In this document: one piece after another, positions 1 to 10,621 of the stretch
Layout of the letters: each line of letters opens with the position of its first letter
Numbering within the stretch: position 1 is the stretch's first letter
The notes under the pieces: model-generated
What the model was told of the DNA's origin: nothing
Databases searched by the model: none
What the model saw: only the letters and a program-made list of their open reading frames with translations
Position numbers and translations under genes: made by a program
Source: Planctomycetaceae bacterium
GTDB lineage: Bacteria; Planctomycetota; Planctomycetia; Pirellulales; PNKZ01
NCBI GenBank assembly: GCA_016793115.1
Contig: JAEUIN010000163.1
Location: 1 to 42,411 of the forward strand
Direction of reading: 5' to 3'
DNA: 42,411 nt

Positions 1-192
1 GAAATAGGTTCGCGCCTACGCCCCCCGGCAGAGAATGCGGCAGGGTAAATATCGGAAGCCGCGCCGGGAAACTTGGAACAATCGTTACAACCCGCAGATT
101 TTTCCCCGAGATTGCGACGGGAAAATCTTCGCCAGATCACCGATTTTCAATTGCCGGCAGTGCCCGCGCGGACGGAGGGCCGCTTTAGGAAA

Positions 193-231
193 CGAAAAAG
201 GTCGCCGGCAATGCTGTGATCGCCGGCGACC
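193..231 (-). terminator. Rho-independent terminator of the cytochrome/WD40 operon
   Basis: A 10-bp perfect stem (GGTCGCCGGC at 200-209 paired with GCCGGCGACC at 222-231) is followed, reading the minus strand, by TTTTTC at 194-199. It lies about 70 nt past the stop of the cytochrome/WD40 gene, the last gene of the minus-strand cluster. The rest of 1-298 shows no convincing gene; the overlapping frames there look like chance openings. Confidence 0.8.
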
Positions 232-298
232 TCGAGATGCTCGGAAGCGGCAGCCCGGTGCCGCGATTGAACTGATCGGACTGTTGTGATTTCCCGAC

Positions 299-2551
299 CT
301 ACTTGGCGGCGCTGGCTTGGGCGTTGTTCGACTTGTCGAACTCCGCTTTGTCGGCTGCGGCACGCTGCGCGGCTTGGCGAGCCGCAGCGGCGCCGTCGGC
401 GGCGACTTTGGCGGCCGCGGCCTTTTCCGCCGCGACTTTGTCGGCGGCGGCCTTTTGCTCAGCCGCCTTTTTGGCCGCTTCCTGCAACGGCTTCAATTGC
501 GGGGTCAGTGTCTTAACGCCGGCTCCGGCATCGGCGGCCGCCTTGCGAAATGCTTCCATCTCCGCGTTCGACTTGGCGAGCGCTTGTTCGAGACCGGTGA
601 GCGTGCCCACGGCTTGCTTGGTCGCCGCTTGCGTGGAGGCGAGGGCCTTGGCGGCGACGTCCGCGGCTTTCGTCCGCTCGGCGACGACTGCTTTGGCGGC
701 GTCGAGCTTTTTCTGCGCTTCGGGGATCGCTTTCTCGTTCTTGTCGGCCTTGAGCTTCGCGACTTGCGCTTCGAAGCGCTTCACATCTTCCGCAGCACGC
801 GCCACCGCGTCCGTCGCTTGCTTCGCGGCGGCTGCGGCTTTCGACTCGGCGTTCTTGGCGTCGGCGGCCGGCTTGCGAGCGGCGGCTACCTTTTCTTGGG
901 CCGCCTTCAAGGTCGCCGACTTCGCCGGAGCGTCTTTTTCCGATTGGTTTCGAACCGCCTGCAGGCGGTTGATTTCGTTAGCCGTGTCGGTCGCCTTCTT
1001 CGCGGCGGCTTGCGCGGCCGCGGCGACGGCTTCGGCGTTTTTCTTGGCCTTCTCGGCTTCCGCGGAGGCCGCGGTCGCAGCTTGTTCGGCGGCTGCGGCT
1101 TGGGCGTTGGAGTAGCTGACCATCTGGTCGAGCGGCAGCGGGTTGAGGAGCAGTTTGCCGACCGCTTTCCCGGTGGCAGCGTCGTAAATTCGGCCTTCGC
1201 CCGTCCAGTCGCCGGCGACGACGCGCTTGCCGTCGTACGTCAGAACGGCGTCCATCACCATGTCCGGCATGGCTTCCGTGGTCGCGAGTGCCTTGCCGTC
1301 GATGTTCCAAACTTTACAGACTTTGTCGCGGCCGCCGGTGACGATCGTTCCGGTCGGTGCGAACTCGACGGTCAGCGAACCGCCGCCGTTGGCCCCCCAG
1401 GTTTTCACCTGCTTGCCGTTTTCCATTTCCCAAAGACGAATCGAAGCGTCTTCGCTGACCGAAGCCAGGAGATTCGAATCGCTGCGCCAGCTGAGGTCGG
1501 TGATCGCCGCCGTATGGCCGGTCAGGTTCTGGTATTCGCGGCCGCCTTCGGTTTCCCAAATCATGAGGCCGGCGCTGCGATCGGCGGTGGCGAGCAAAAT
1601 GCCGTCGGGGCTGAATTCGATCGCAGTCACCCAATCGGTGTGTTTCTTCATTTCGTATTCGAGCGCGCCGTCGGCGACGTTGAACACGCGGACCATTTTC
1701 TTGGGCCCGCCGAGCGCCACGAGTTTGAGGTCGTTGGTCACGTCGGCCGCGAGGACGACGTCGTATTCGTCGCCCACTTCCGTGATCCGCTCGCCCGTCT
1801 TTACGTTGTAGAGCGCAACTTTTCCCGAAGCCCCGTGACGACCGCCGCCGGCCAGCAACACGGAACCGTCGCGGCTGAACTTCAGGATGTGAGGGATGCC
1901 TTCCGCGAAGGGGAGAATCGTGAGCAACTCACCGGTGTCGGAGTTATGGAGCATGATCTGCTTTTGGCCGGCCACGGCGACGAGCGGCGCCCATGGGCTG
2001 GCGGCGATCGCGGTCGCGGCGCCTGCGCGGCTCGTGGCGACAAAAGGCTGGCGGCGGAACTTCTCGGGCATCGCCGGCGGGCCGGCGGGTTTATTGCCCG
2101 TCGTCGCGACCATTTCGAGGCTGACCTTCGGCTTGATCTTGGCCTTCGAACCGGAATTCTCCAGCGCGCCGCCGAGAATCCAGGTCTTGATCAAGTTGAG
2201 CTTCGCTTCCGGCAGCTTGTCTTGGGCCGGAGGCATCTTGGGATTTTCCAAGTGGGCCACCAACGCATAAAGCCGCGAGCTTTCCAGATCTCCGGCGATG
2301 ATGCATTCGCCGCCCGCACCGCCGGCCATCGTCCGACCGTAGCTGTCAAGCGCGAGATCGCTTTTGGCTTCGTTTTGGTTATGACAAGAGAAGCAGTGTT
2401 CGCGGAAGATCGGCTGAATGTGCTCGTCGTACGTCACCTTCGGCGCCGCCGCCTTGGGGTCGGCGGGCTTCTTTTCGTCGGCCGCGAAGGCCGACGACTC
2501 GGCGATGAACGCGAGCGTAACAAGCGATGTCAGAGCGAGGCGGCAACGCAT
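299..2551 (-). CDS. Exported c-type cytochrome-WD40 repeat protein with Ala/Lys-rich coiled-coil tail
   Basis: Predicted periplasmic or surface protein of 750 aa. After a signal peptide (residues 1-24, ending AFA-AD) comes a planctomycete-type cytochrome c domain with a CFSCH heme motif at 53-57 and a likely axial Met in KMPP near 107. WD40 repeats follow over roughly 165-475 (units such as LLATADRSAGLMIWE and LASVSEDASIRLWE). The last 270 residues are an Ala/Lys/Glu-rich helix predicted to form a long coiled coil. I chose the ATG at 2551 over the GTG at 2587 because AAGAGAG sits 6-7 nt upstream and the signal peptide then starts correctly. It is last in a minus-strand cluster, 62 bp after the DUF1549/DUF1553 gene. 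The family is common in planctomycetes; its substrate is unknown. The heme site suggests electron transfer and the propeller a scaffold, both inference. Confidence 0.88.
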   Translation of the reverse strand: MRCRLALTSLVTLAFIAESSAFAADEKKPADPKAAAPKVTYDEHIQPIFREHCFSCHNQNEAKSDLALDSYGRTMAGGAGGECIIAGDLESSRLYALVAHLENPKMPPAQDKLPEAKLNLIKTWILGGALENSGSKAKIKPKVSLEMVATTGNKPAGPPAMPEKFRRQPFVATSRAGAATAIAASPWAPLVAVAGQKQIMLHNSDTGELLTILPFAEGIPHILKFSRDGSVLLAGGGRHGASGKVALYNVKTGERITEVGDEYDVVLAADVTNDLKLVALGGPKKMVRVFNVADGALEYEMKKHTDWVTAIEFSPDGILLATADRSAGLMIWETEGGREYQNLTGHTAAITDLSWRSDSNLLASVSEDASIRLWEMENGKQVKTWGANGGGSLTVEFAPTGTIVTGGRDKVCKVWNIDGKALATTEAMPDMVMDAVLTYDGKRVVAGDWTGEGRIYDAATGKAVGKLLLNPLPLDQMVSYSNAQAAAAEQAATAASAEAEKAKKNAEAVAAAAQAAAKKATDTANEINRLQAVRNQSEKDAPAKSATLKAAQEKVAAARKPAADAKNAESKAAAAAKQATDAVARAAEDVKRFEAQVAKLKADKNEKAIPEAQKKLDAAKAVVAERTKAADVAAKALASTQAATKQAVGTLTGLEQALAKSNAEMEAFRKAAADAGAGVKTLTPQLKPLQEAAKKAAEQKAAADKVAAEKAAAAKVAADGAAAARQAAQRAAADKAEFDKSNNAQASAAK

Positions 2552-2613
2552 AGAAACTCTCTTAACGAGCGGCGATCGAAAATTCACGAGGACTGGCTAT
2601 CCGACGAACGCGA

Positions 2614-5106
<2,493 letters not shown>

Positions 5107-5206
5107 GACCGACTCCTCAAGCACTCAGTGCACGATGTGCAAGGCGTTTCGTTGCGTAATGATGATTCCAACTTTCCGACGGCGAACTGCTGTGGACGGC
5201 GAGCGA

Positions 5207-7693
5207 CTATTTATTGTTGCCGGCCGGTTCGTTCTTCTGCTGACGGAGCATTTCCAACCGACTCAGCGGCTTCGCGGCGGGCTTGGCTGCGGCGACGGCG
5301 GCCGGCTTCACTTCCGCCGGCTTAGCCGTGGGCTTCGGCGGCAGCGGAGCGTCGATGCGGATTTCGCCTGGGCCGAACGTGTGCTTGATCGGCTCCCCGT
5401 TTTGCGTAACCACCAAATTGCAGTAGATCGCTTTGTGTCGTCCCGCCGGCGACTTCGCCGTCGTCTTCACGACGAACGTCGCTTCGGTCGAGTCTTTGGT
5501 GATTTCGATCGGAGCGCTCGTCGTTTCGGCCGGCAGGCCGACGAGTTGCACGGTGGCCTTGCCGTCGAATGGAACGTTGTTGGTGATCTGCGCGACGTAA
5601 GTCAGCTCCTTGCCTTGTTCCGTCGCACCGGCCTTGAAGGCAAAATCGTAGAACGGTTGACCGATCGTGAGCTTGCCGAACTGCGAAGCGACTTCAATGC
5701 TGCCGTTGCCGACTCCGGCGACGCCGAGAACGACGATCTTAAAGTCTTTCATTTCGGCGTTGCTGCCGGCCGTGATCGGAATCACGCCTTCGTTTTGCCC
5801 CTCGGCGATTTGTGCCGAGCCCGACGAGCTGACGCCCGGCGGGTTGTAGAGCATGCGGATTGCGATCGGCGCTTTGAAGTCTTTCTCACGCGTCACGCGA
5901 ACCTTCAAATCGAGCGTGCCGTTGCGAACCAGCGGAACCTTGGGCTCGACGATCTCGATCTTGAACGGAACTTTCTCGATGACGCCCGTCGTGAGTCGCT
6001 CGATGGTCTGCGTGTACACCGGGCGGTTGTTCTGCCCGCGGACGATCAAGCTAACTTGTTGCAGATGGCCTTCGACCGGCACCGCTTTCGGATCGGTCGG
6101 CGTGGCGATGAGGTCGACGGCCGCGGCTTTGGCGGCGGCGTTTTCATCGGCCGTGAAGAGCACCGGCACGCTCGCCAGATTGCCGGCGATCGGAATCGTC
6201 TCAAACTTCATGCCCGGCGGCAGACCTTGGATGTCGAGCTTCAGATCGCCGCCCCAGTTAGTCCGCTGCACGTTGAGCATCAACGCGCCGCGGTTCCCCT
6301 TGGCGACCGGCATGACGACATCGATGTACTGTTGCTTTTCGGCGACCGTCATGACGACGCTCGGCTGAACCGGCGTGACTTCAACGCGGTAGGCGAACTC
6401 CGGCCCGCCTTGGGCGAGCATGTCTTTGATCACGACGGCGTAGGTGTCGTCGGCCGGGGCGGTGAAGCGCAGGTAGCTGTCGGGCGAGCCCGAGTCGTCG
6501 TTCGAGCCTGCGCCGCCGCCGTTCGACTGGCGCAAAATCGTCAGCACGGGATCGAGCGGCGAGCGAATACTGCGAGCGTGAACGCGAATGTCGAACACTT
6601 GTCCCTTCGTGGCCTTGAAGGCGAAGTGGTCGACGTCGCCCGGCTTTTCGATGCGGCCGTTCATGGCGATCGGGGCGTCGCAGGGAGTGGCTTGGGTCCG
6701 GTCGTCGTTCGGTTCGACCTCGACGACGTTATTCCAGGGCGTCGCGCGGAACACGAGCGGCGACGGAGCGATGCCGCCGGCGTCTTGCGGGAAGAACGGC
6801 GTCGCCTTGTTATCGGGGGCGAAGATGGTCGAGAGAAACGGCGGCTCCTTCGGCACCGTGAACTTTTGCTTGATCGGGCCGGCGGGGTCGCCATAGAGCG
6901 TCACGTCGATCGTCTCGCCCGGCTTGCCGCCGGCCGGCACCATCGCCGAGGGGCGCGGAAACGTGCCGACGTGCAAGCGATACGGGGACGAAGCGCTGAA
7001 GGTGCTTTCCCGAAGCATCACGACGTACTTGCCGTCGGCCGGCGCCACGATCGAGCAAGCGCTGTCGTGCCAGACGACCGCGGCGTCGTCGCTGCGAGCC
7101 AATTCGAAGCGATCCATGTCGAGAATGGCCAGATACGGATCGAAGAATTGGCGGCCGAGGCGAATTCCTTCGACTTCCGCCGAAATGCGCTGCCCCTTCT
7201 TGGCTTCGACGACGAAATAGTCGACGTCTTCGTTTTGAATGCTGCCGTTGACCGTGACGTTGAGCGGAATCGCCTGCGGCGAAGCGAATTCGCTGTTCGG
7301 CTCTTTGTCTTCGACTTCGTTGAGCGCGCCGACGCTGAACAGAATCGGCATCGTTTGCAGGCCGCTCGCCGTGCGAACGCGCAACGGATGGTTGCCAAGC
7401 GTGCAATCAGGAGCGATCGAGAGCACGGCCTTAAACTGGTTGGCCTGCACTTTGCCGGCCTTGTCTTTGATCGGCTCCACCTTCTTCACGACGATGCCAG
7501 GTTGATAAAGCAGGATTTCCGGGGCGTCGTCGAGATTACCGCCGACGAGGGTGATCTCGACGTCGCCGCCGCGTTTGGCGCCTTGAGGCGTGATGTTCGC
7601 GACGCGCGGTTCTGCGGCGAACAGAGAGTGGGCGGAAAGCGCGACGACCATTGTGGCGACGCAACCGCCGAAAGAGCGACGGAAAGAACGCAT
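5207..7693 (-). CDS. Secreted protein with two PPC (pre-peptidase C-terminal) domains
   Basis: Exported 828-aa beta-rich protein. A signal peptide (1-26, ending LFA-AE) precedes an IPT/TIG-like domain (about 28-120, motif RVANITPQGAKRGG). Two PPC-type domains follow, marked by EVEDKEPNSE with NEDVDYFVVEAKKGQ (about 128-240) and VEVEPNDDRTQ with KPGDVDHFAFKATKGQ (about 335-455). The C-terminal half is further beta sandwich, and the protein ends in a Pro/Ala/Lys-rich stretch. No protease or glycosidase active site is visible, so it is probably a binding or structural component. The ATG at 7693 has GAGG 6 nt upstream and starts the signal peptide; the open frame continues upstream to 7918 without signal-peptide or SD support. 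It is first of the three-gene cluster with the DUF1549/DUF1553 and cytochrome/WD40 genes. Confidence 0.87.
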   Translation of the reverse strand: MRSFRRSFGGCVATMVVALSAHSLFAAEPRVANITPQGAKRGGDVEITLVGGNLDDAPEILLYQPGIVVKKVEPIKDKAGKVQANQFKAVLSIAPDCTLGNHPLRVRTASGLQTMPILFSVGALNEVEDKEPNSEFASPQAIPLNVTVNGSIQNEDVDYFVVEAKKGQRISAEVEGIRLGRQFFDPYLAILDMDRFELARSDDAAVVWHDSACSIVAPADGKYVVMLRESTFSASSPYRLHVGTFPRPSAMVPAGGKPGETIDVTLYGDPAGPIKQKFTVPKEPPFLSTIFAPDNKATPFFPQDAGGIAPSPLVFRATPWNNVVEVEPNDDRTQATPCDAPIAMNGRIEKPGDVDHFAFKATKGQVFDIRVHARSIRSPLDPVLTILRQSNGGGAGSNDDSGSPDSYLRFTAPADDTYAVVIKDMLAQGGPEFAYRVEVTPVQPSVVMTVAEKQQYIDVVMPVAKGNRGALMLNVQRTNWGGDLKLDIQGLPPGMKFETIPIAGNLASVPVLFTADENAAAKAAAVDLIATPTDPKAVPVEGHLQQVSLIVRGQNNRPVYTQTIERLTTGVIEKVPFKIEIVEPKVPLVRNGTLDLKVRVTREKDFKAPIAIRMLYNPPGVSSSGSAQIAEGQNEGVIPITAGSNAEMKDFKIVVLGVAGVGNGSIEVASQFGKLTIGQPFYDFAFKAGATEQGKELTYVAQITNNVPFDGKATVQLVGLPAETTSAPIEITKDSTEATFVVKTTAKSPAGRHKAIYCNLVVTQNGEPIKHTFGPGEIRIDAPLPPKPTAKPAEVKPAAVAAAKPAAKPLSRLEMLRQQKNEPAGNNK

Positions 7694-8098
7694 GAAAGCC
7701 TCGTATCGAGGAAGTTGTGCGATGGGGGGAGGGCAGGCGGTGGGAACGGAAGCCGCAAAGCGACGAACCGCGCATTGCGCGAACCGTCGCCGAGCCGCCG
7801 GCTTCCATGCCTGCGGCACGTCGGAATTGACTCGCAACTCCTTCGTGCGACCGAAGATCTCAGGGGGATCGTCGGCGGCAACCTTGCTTGGTTGCCTGGA
7901 GACGCTTGCTTCCTGCAAACGCTCGCTTCAATCAACTTGCGTATGACAAACGATCCACCCGGCACAAAGTACCGGGTGGATCGCTGATTTTAGATTGCCA
8001 AGAACTTCATGCTAGTCATGGTTCTTGCGAATCGTCTAGTCGCAGCGGTTAGGTAATGTGGAACTTCGCTCCTCATCCCGCCGTTACGACCGGAACAC
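7694..8098. other. 405-bp intergenic region without a supported gene
   Basis: This gap separates the PPC gene from the DUF1501 gene, both on the minus strand. It holds the hairpin at 7953-7983 and, nearer the PPC start, a long imperfect inverted sequence (GGAAGCCG near 7746 and CGGCTTCC near 7800). The promoter of the PPC operon is expected here, but I could not pick clear -35/-10 boxes. Confidence 0.5.
7953..7983 (-). terminator. Hairpin terminator downstream of the DUF1501 gene
   Basis: Perfect 11-bp stem (GATCCACCCGG at 7953-7963 with CCGGGTGGATC at 7973-7983) and a 9-nt loop. On the minus strand it is followed by GTTTGTC, a weak U-tract. It lies about 115 nt beyond the stop of the DUF1501 gene and separates it from the PPC operon. 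On the plus strand GATTTTAG follows a few bases later, so some bidirectional activity is possible. Confidence 0.55.
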
Positions 8099-9397
8099 CT
8101 AGGCCAGGATTTCCTTGATCACGCGGCCGCCGTCGACGATTTCGATCGGACGATCGCCCGGAGCCATCAGCTCCTTGTCGGCGACGATGCCGAGCTGGTT
8201 GTAAACGGTCGTCGCCAAGTCTTGCGGGCCGACCGGATCGTCTTCCGGCTCGCTTGCGATGGCGTTCGACGTGCCGTAGGTGATGCCGCCCTTCACGCCG
8301 CCGCCGGCGAGGACCACGCTGAACACCTTCGGCCAGTGATCGCGGCCGGCGGTGTTGTTGATCTTCGGCGTGCGGCCGAATTCGCTGCTCACCATGACGA
8401 GCGTGTCCTTCAACAGGCCGCTGCGCTCGAGATCGCGAATCAAGGCCGCGAAGGCCTGATCGAAGATCGGCAGCTGGCGCTTCATGCTGTTGACGATGTT
8501 GGCGTGCATGTCCCAGCCGCCGTAGGTGAGGCTGACGAATCGAACGCCGGCGCCGACCAAACGCTTGGCCATCAGCATTCGTTGGCCCGCCTCGTTGCGA
8601 CCGTATTCGTCGCGCACGGCGGCCGGTTCGGCGTTGATGTTGAAGGCTTCGCGGGCCTCCTTCGAGCTGATCAAGCTGTAGGCCCGATCGTAGAAGGTGT
8701 CCATCGCGTCGATCGCGTCCGACTTTTCCTTCGTGTGGAAGTAGGCGTTGACCGCATCGAGCGCCGAACGACGGCGAGCGAAACGGGTGTCGTCGACGCC
8801 GTTGGGCAACGTCAGGTCGCGAACTTGGAAGTTGCCGCTGGCCGGATCGGCGCCCAGGCTGAACGGAGCGAACGACGAGCTGAGGTAGCCGGTGCCGGCG
8901 AATTCATTGGCTTGGTTCGGCACGGCGACGTACGGCGGCAGGTTGTTGCGCGGGCCGTATTCGTGGCTGACGACGCTGCCCATACTCGGGTATTGCAGGG
9001 CCGGGCTGGGCCGATAGCCGGTGAACATGTTGTGCGTGCCGCGCTCGTGAGCGGCTTCGCCGTGCGTCATCGAGCGGATCACGCAGAGCTTGTCGGCGAC
9101 CTTGGCCGATTGGACCAAGAATTCGGAGAACTGCGTGCCGGCGACGTTCGTGTCGATCGGCTTCAAATCGCCGCGGTATTCAATCGGCGAAAACGGCTTG
9201 GGATCCCACGTTTCCTGGTGGGCGCAGCCGCCGGGCAAGTAGATGTGAATGACGCTCTTCGCCTTGGCCTCGATGAAGTCGTAGTTCTTCTTCTCGGCGC
9301 GGGCTTGTTCCAGACGGAATAAATCGGGCAGCGTCAAGCCGACACCGGCCAGGGCACCGACGGTCAAGAAATCGCGGCGACTCGCCATGGTCTTCAT
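8099..9397 (-). CDS. DUF1501 family protein with twin-arginine-type leader
   Basis: A 432-aa member of the planctomycete DUF1501 family, a branch of the alkaline-phosphatase/sulfatase-like fold. The N-terminus SRRDFLTVGALAGVGLTLPD is a Tat-type leader, suggesting export of a folded protein. Family hallmarks visible are LPGGCAHQETWDPKP, RGTHNMFTGYRPSP, YGGWDMH, SSEFGRTP, GRDHW and a closing GDRPIEIVDGG. The ATG at 9397 is preceded by GGGAGAAGGAAG; an ATG at 9388 is possible. Enzymatic activity is not established for the family. It lies upstream of, and on the same strand as, the PPC/DUF1549/cytochrome cluster, the usual partnership for DUF1501 genes, although a hairpin at 7953-7983 separates them. 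Confidence 0.9.
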   Translation of the reverse strand: MKTMASRRDFLTVGALAGVGLTLPDLFRLEQARAEKKNYDFIEAKAKSVIHIYLPGGCAHQETWDPKPFSPIEYRGDLKPIDTNVAGTQFSEFLVQSAKVADKLCVIRSMTHGEAAHERGTHNMFTGYRPSPALQYPSMGSVVSHEYGPRNNLPPYVAVPNQANEFAGTGYLSSSFAPFSLGADPASGNFQVRDLTLPNGVDDTRFARRRSALDAVNAYFHTKEKSDAIDAMDTFYDRAYSLISSKEAREAFNINAEPAAVRDEYGRNEAGQRMLMAKRLVGAGVRFVSLTYGGWDMHANIVNSMKRQLPIFDQAFAALIRDLERSGLLKDTLVMVSSEFGRTPKINNTAGRDHWPKVFSVVLAGGGVKGGITYGTSNAIASEPEDDPVGPQDLATTVYNQLGIVADKELMAPGDRPIEIVDGGRVIKEILA

Positions 9398-9643
9398 CTT
9401 CCTTCTCCCTCGAAGCGGATTCGGGTAGTCGTTGGCAGGTAGGTTTCGATTCCGGTCAAGCGAGGTTGCATTGTCGCAAGAGGCGACGGGTGGGATTCGC
9501 TTGGTGGTCGGACTCGAGTTGTGTGCTGTCACCGGTAATTGGCCGGTGCCGGCAATCGGTTACGAACGAAATCGAAAAAACTGATGCGAACTTCGCTGCG
9601 CTCGATCTAAACTCAATGATCTCAAGGTACTTAGCGAATTCGG

Positions 9644-9688
9644 AAAAACAAGAAGCCCGGTCTCCCCTGGGGTGAGAGACCGGGCTTC
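9644..9688 (-). terminator. Strong intrinsic terminator of csrA
   Basis: A perfect 13-bp stem (GAAGCCCGGTCTC at 9652-9664 with GAGACCGGGCTTC at 9676-9688) is followed on the minus strand by TTGTTTTTCCG. It begins about 30 nt after the csrA stop. It should end the csrA transcript before the DUF1501 gene, making csrA an independent unit. Confidence 0.85.
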
Positions 9689-9716
9689 AATGAGACAAGC
9701 GATCAAGCGTTTTCGG

Positions 9717-9944
9717 CTACGCGACTGCTTTTTCCGTGGGCAACGCGGAAATGCTCAACAGCGTGGGTACCGCGGCGGCCGGAAGTTCGGCCGCGAACGG
9801 CTCCAATTCGTCGCGTAGCACGAGCACGTCGGGCGGGGCTTGAATGCCGAGTCGAACTTTGTCGCCGGAAACACGCACGATCGTCAACACGATCGAGTCA
9901 CCGAGACGAATCCGTTCGTTCTCTTTGCGGGATAATACGAGCAT
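9717..9944 (-). CDS. csrA: Carbon storage regulator CsrA, RNA-binding translational regulator
   Basis: A 75-aa protein starting MLVLSRKENERIRLGDSIVL, followed by the canonical VRLGIQAPPDVLVLRDELEPF. The Arg of VLRDEL matches the RNA-binding Arg44 of characterised CsrA, and the N-terminal MLVLSRK strand is the other half of the RNA-binding face. The core is 50 residues, followed by a 25-residue Ala/Pro/Leu-rich extension. CsrA dimers bind GGA motifs in mRNA leaders and usually block ribosome access. The ATG at 9944 is chosen over the GTG at 9950 because GGAGGT (9953-9958) is 8 nt from the ATG but only 2 nt from the GTG. The gene has its own promoter (9986-10014) and terminator. The SD lies inside a near-consensus CsrA site, suggesting autoregulation. 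Confidence 0.96.
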   Translation of the reverse strand: MLVLSRKENERIRLGDSIVLTIVRVSGDKVRLGIQAPPDVLVLRDELEPFAAELPAAAVPTLLSISALPTEKAVA

Positions 9945-9952
9945 GGGCACTG

Positions 9953-9964
9953 ACCTCCATGTAC
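9953..9964 (-). promoter_or_regulatory. Putative CsrA binding site covering the csrA Shine-Dalgarno
   Basis: The csrA leader reads GTACATGGAGGT, matching the known CsrA selection consensus RUACARGGAUGU at 10 of 12 positions, with the GGA core intact. The SD (GGAGGT) is within it. ACTG before and CAGT after the site (minus strand) could form a short stem that presents GGA in the loop, as many CsrA targets do. Autoregulation is inference. Confidence 0.55.
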
Positions 9965-9985
9965 AGTTGGTTATTGGTGTATTGA

Positions 9986-10014
9986 TGTATAGTATCTGCG
10001 AGCGGCGGTGTCAA
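9986..10014 (-). promoter_or_regulatory. Sigma-70 type promoter of csrA
   Basis: On the minus strand a perfect TTGACA (-35, plus positions 10009-10014), a 17-nt spacer and TATACA (-10, plus positions 9986-9991). Expected transcription start is near 9979, giving a leader of about 35 nt before the csrA ATG. Confidence 0.75.
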
Positions 10015-10032
10015 CGAAATTCCGTTTCGTTG
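10012..10032 (-). terminator. Short hairpin after the 98-aa gene, overlapping the csrA -35 box
   Basis: An 8-bp perfect stem (CAACGAAA at 10012-10019, TTTCGTTG at 10025-10032) with a 5-nt loop begins 3 bases past the stop of the upstream small gene. There is no U-tract, so it may be an mRNA 3' hairpin or an operator; it overlaps the csrA -35 element (10009-10014). Confidence 0.35.
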
Positions 10033-10034
10033 CT

Positions 10035-10331
10035 CTAAGCGGCGACGGTCTCAAGCATCGGAGCGGCGACAAGCTTGGTCTTCTGAAACCGCAAGCCCGT
10101 CGAATCGTAGAACAGAATCGAGTTTTGCTTCGTTTCCCAAATCGCGGTGATCATGACGGCACGCGGGCCGTGCAGGCAAAAATGCATTCCGCACGGGCGT
10201 CCCTGGCGCACCAGGATTTGCTCCGACATGTGAAAAGCACCGCGAATCAGGCTTTCTCGGTCACATAAGGTCTCATACACGTACTGGCGTAGATCGTTCA
10301 GGTTGTCGAGTTGGCACTCGCAGCAGGACAT
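10035..10331 (-). CDS. Small Cys-rich conserved-looking protein upstream of csrA
   Basis: A 98-aa soluble protein I cannot assign to a named family. It starts MSCCECQLDNLNDLRQYVYE, with three cysteines in the first five residues. A compact alpha/beta pattern follows (ILVRQGRPCGMHFCLHGPRA, then MITAIWETKQNSILFYDSTG), resembling a small beta-sheet domain with two further cysteines. There is no signal peptide or membrane segment. The ATG at 10331 is preceded by AAGAGGCGCGAAGGC. It is 90 bp upstream of csrA on the same strand, but csrA has its own promoter between them, so co-transcription is partial at most. The start is cysteine-rich enough for metal or thiol chemistry, but no canonical zinc motif is complete. 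Confidence 0.7.
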   Translation of the reverse strand: MSCCECQLDNLNDLRQYVYETLCDRESLIRGAFHMSEQILVRQGRPCGMHFCLHGPRAVMITAIWETKQNSILFYDSTGLRFQKTKLVAAPMLETVAA

Positions 10332-10427
10332 GCCTTCGCGCCTCTTGAATGGGGTGAATGGGTTGTGCGGGTTGACGGCGTCGACTTTGCTGTTGTTTGG
10401 TAGTTTGAGCTATCGGCAAGCTGGGAA

Positions 10428-10443
10428 GTTTGACTTGTCAAAC
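10428..10443. promoter_or_regulatory. Palindromic operator-like site between divergent genes
   Basis: GTTTGACTTGTCAAAC has perfect 7-bp arms around a TT centre. It lies about 100 bp upstream of the 98-aa gene (minus) and about 180 bp upstream of the second DUF1501 gene (plus), in a locally AT-richer stretch. The minus-strand reading contains TTGACA, so it could combine a -35 box with a repressor site. No matching -10 was convincing. Confidence 0.35.
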
Positions 10444-10621
10444 GAATTTGAATGGGCGCTGGAAACGGCGGCCGCAAAAGGATTAAAGACTTGATTGAAG
10501 AGCGCGTTGCCGCCGCACATATGGGGAGCGAACGATCAGAGCCGGCAAGATTTGACATCGCCGCGCGTTCCATCGAAGATCGCCATTGCGTCGACTTGTC
10601 CGTCGGCGCAGGGAGAGCGCC

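Noticed and set aside
5135..7987. A 950-codon plus-strand open frame opposite the PPC gene
   Set aside because: Arg/Asp/Val-rich sequence without recognisable domains; it spans the intergenic hairpins, and the minus strand encodes a convincing PPC protein.
10303..10494. A 63-codon plus-strand frame over the start of the small Cys-rich gene
   Set aside because: No SD or homology pattern; it overlaps the start of a more credible gene on the other strand.
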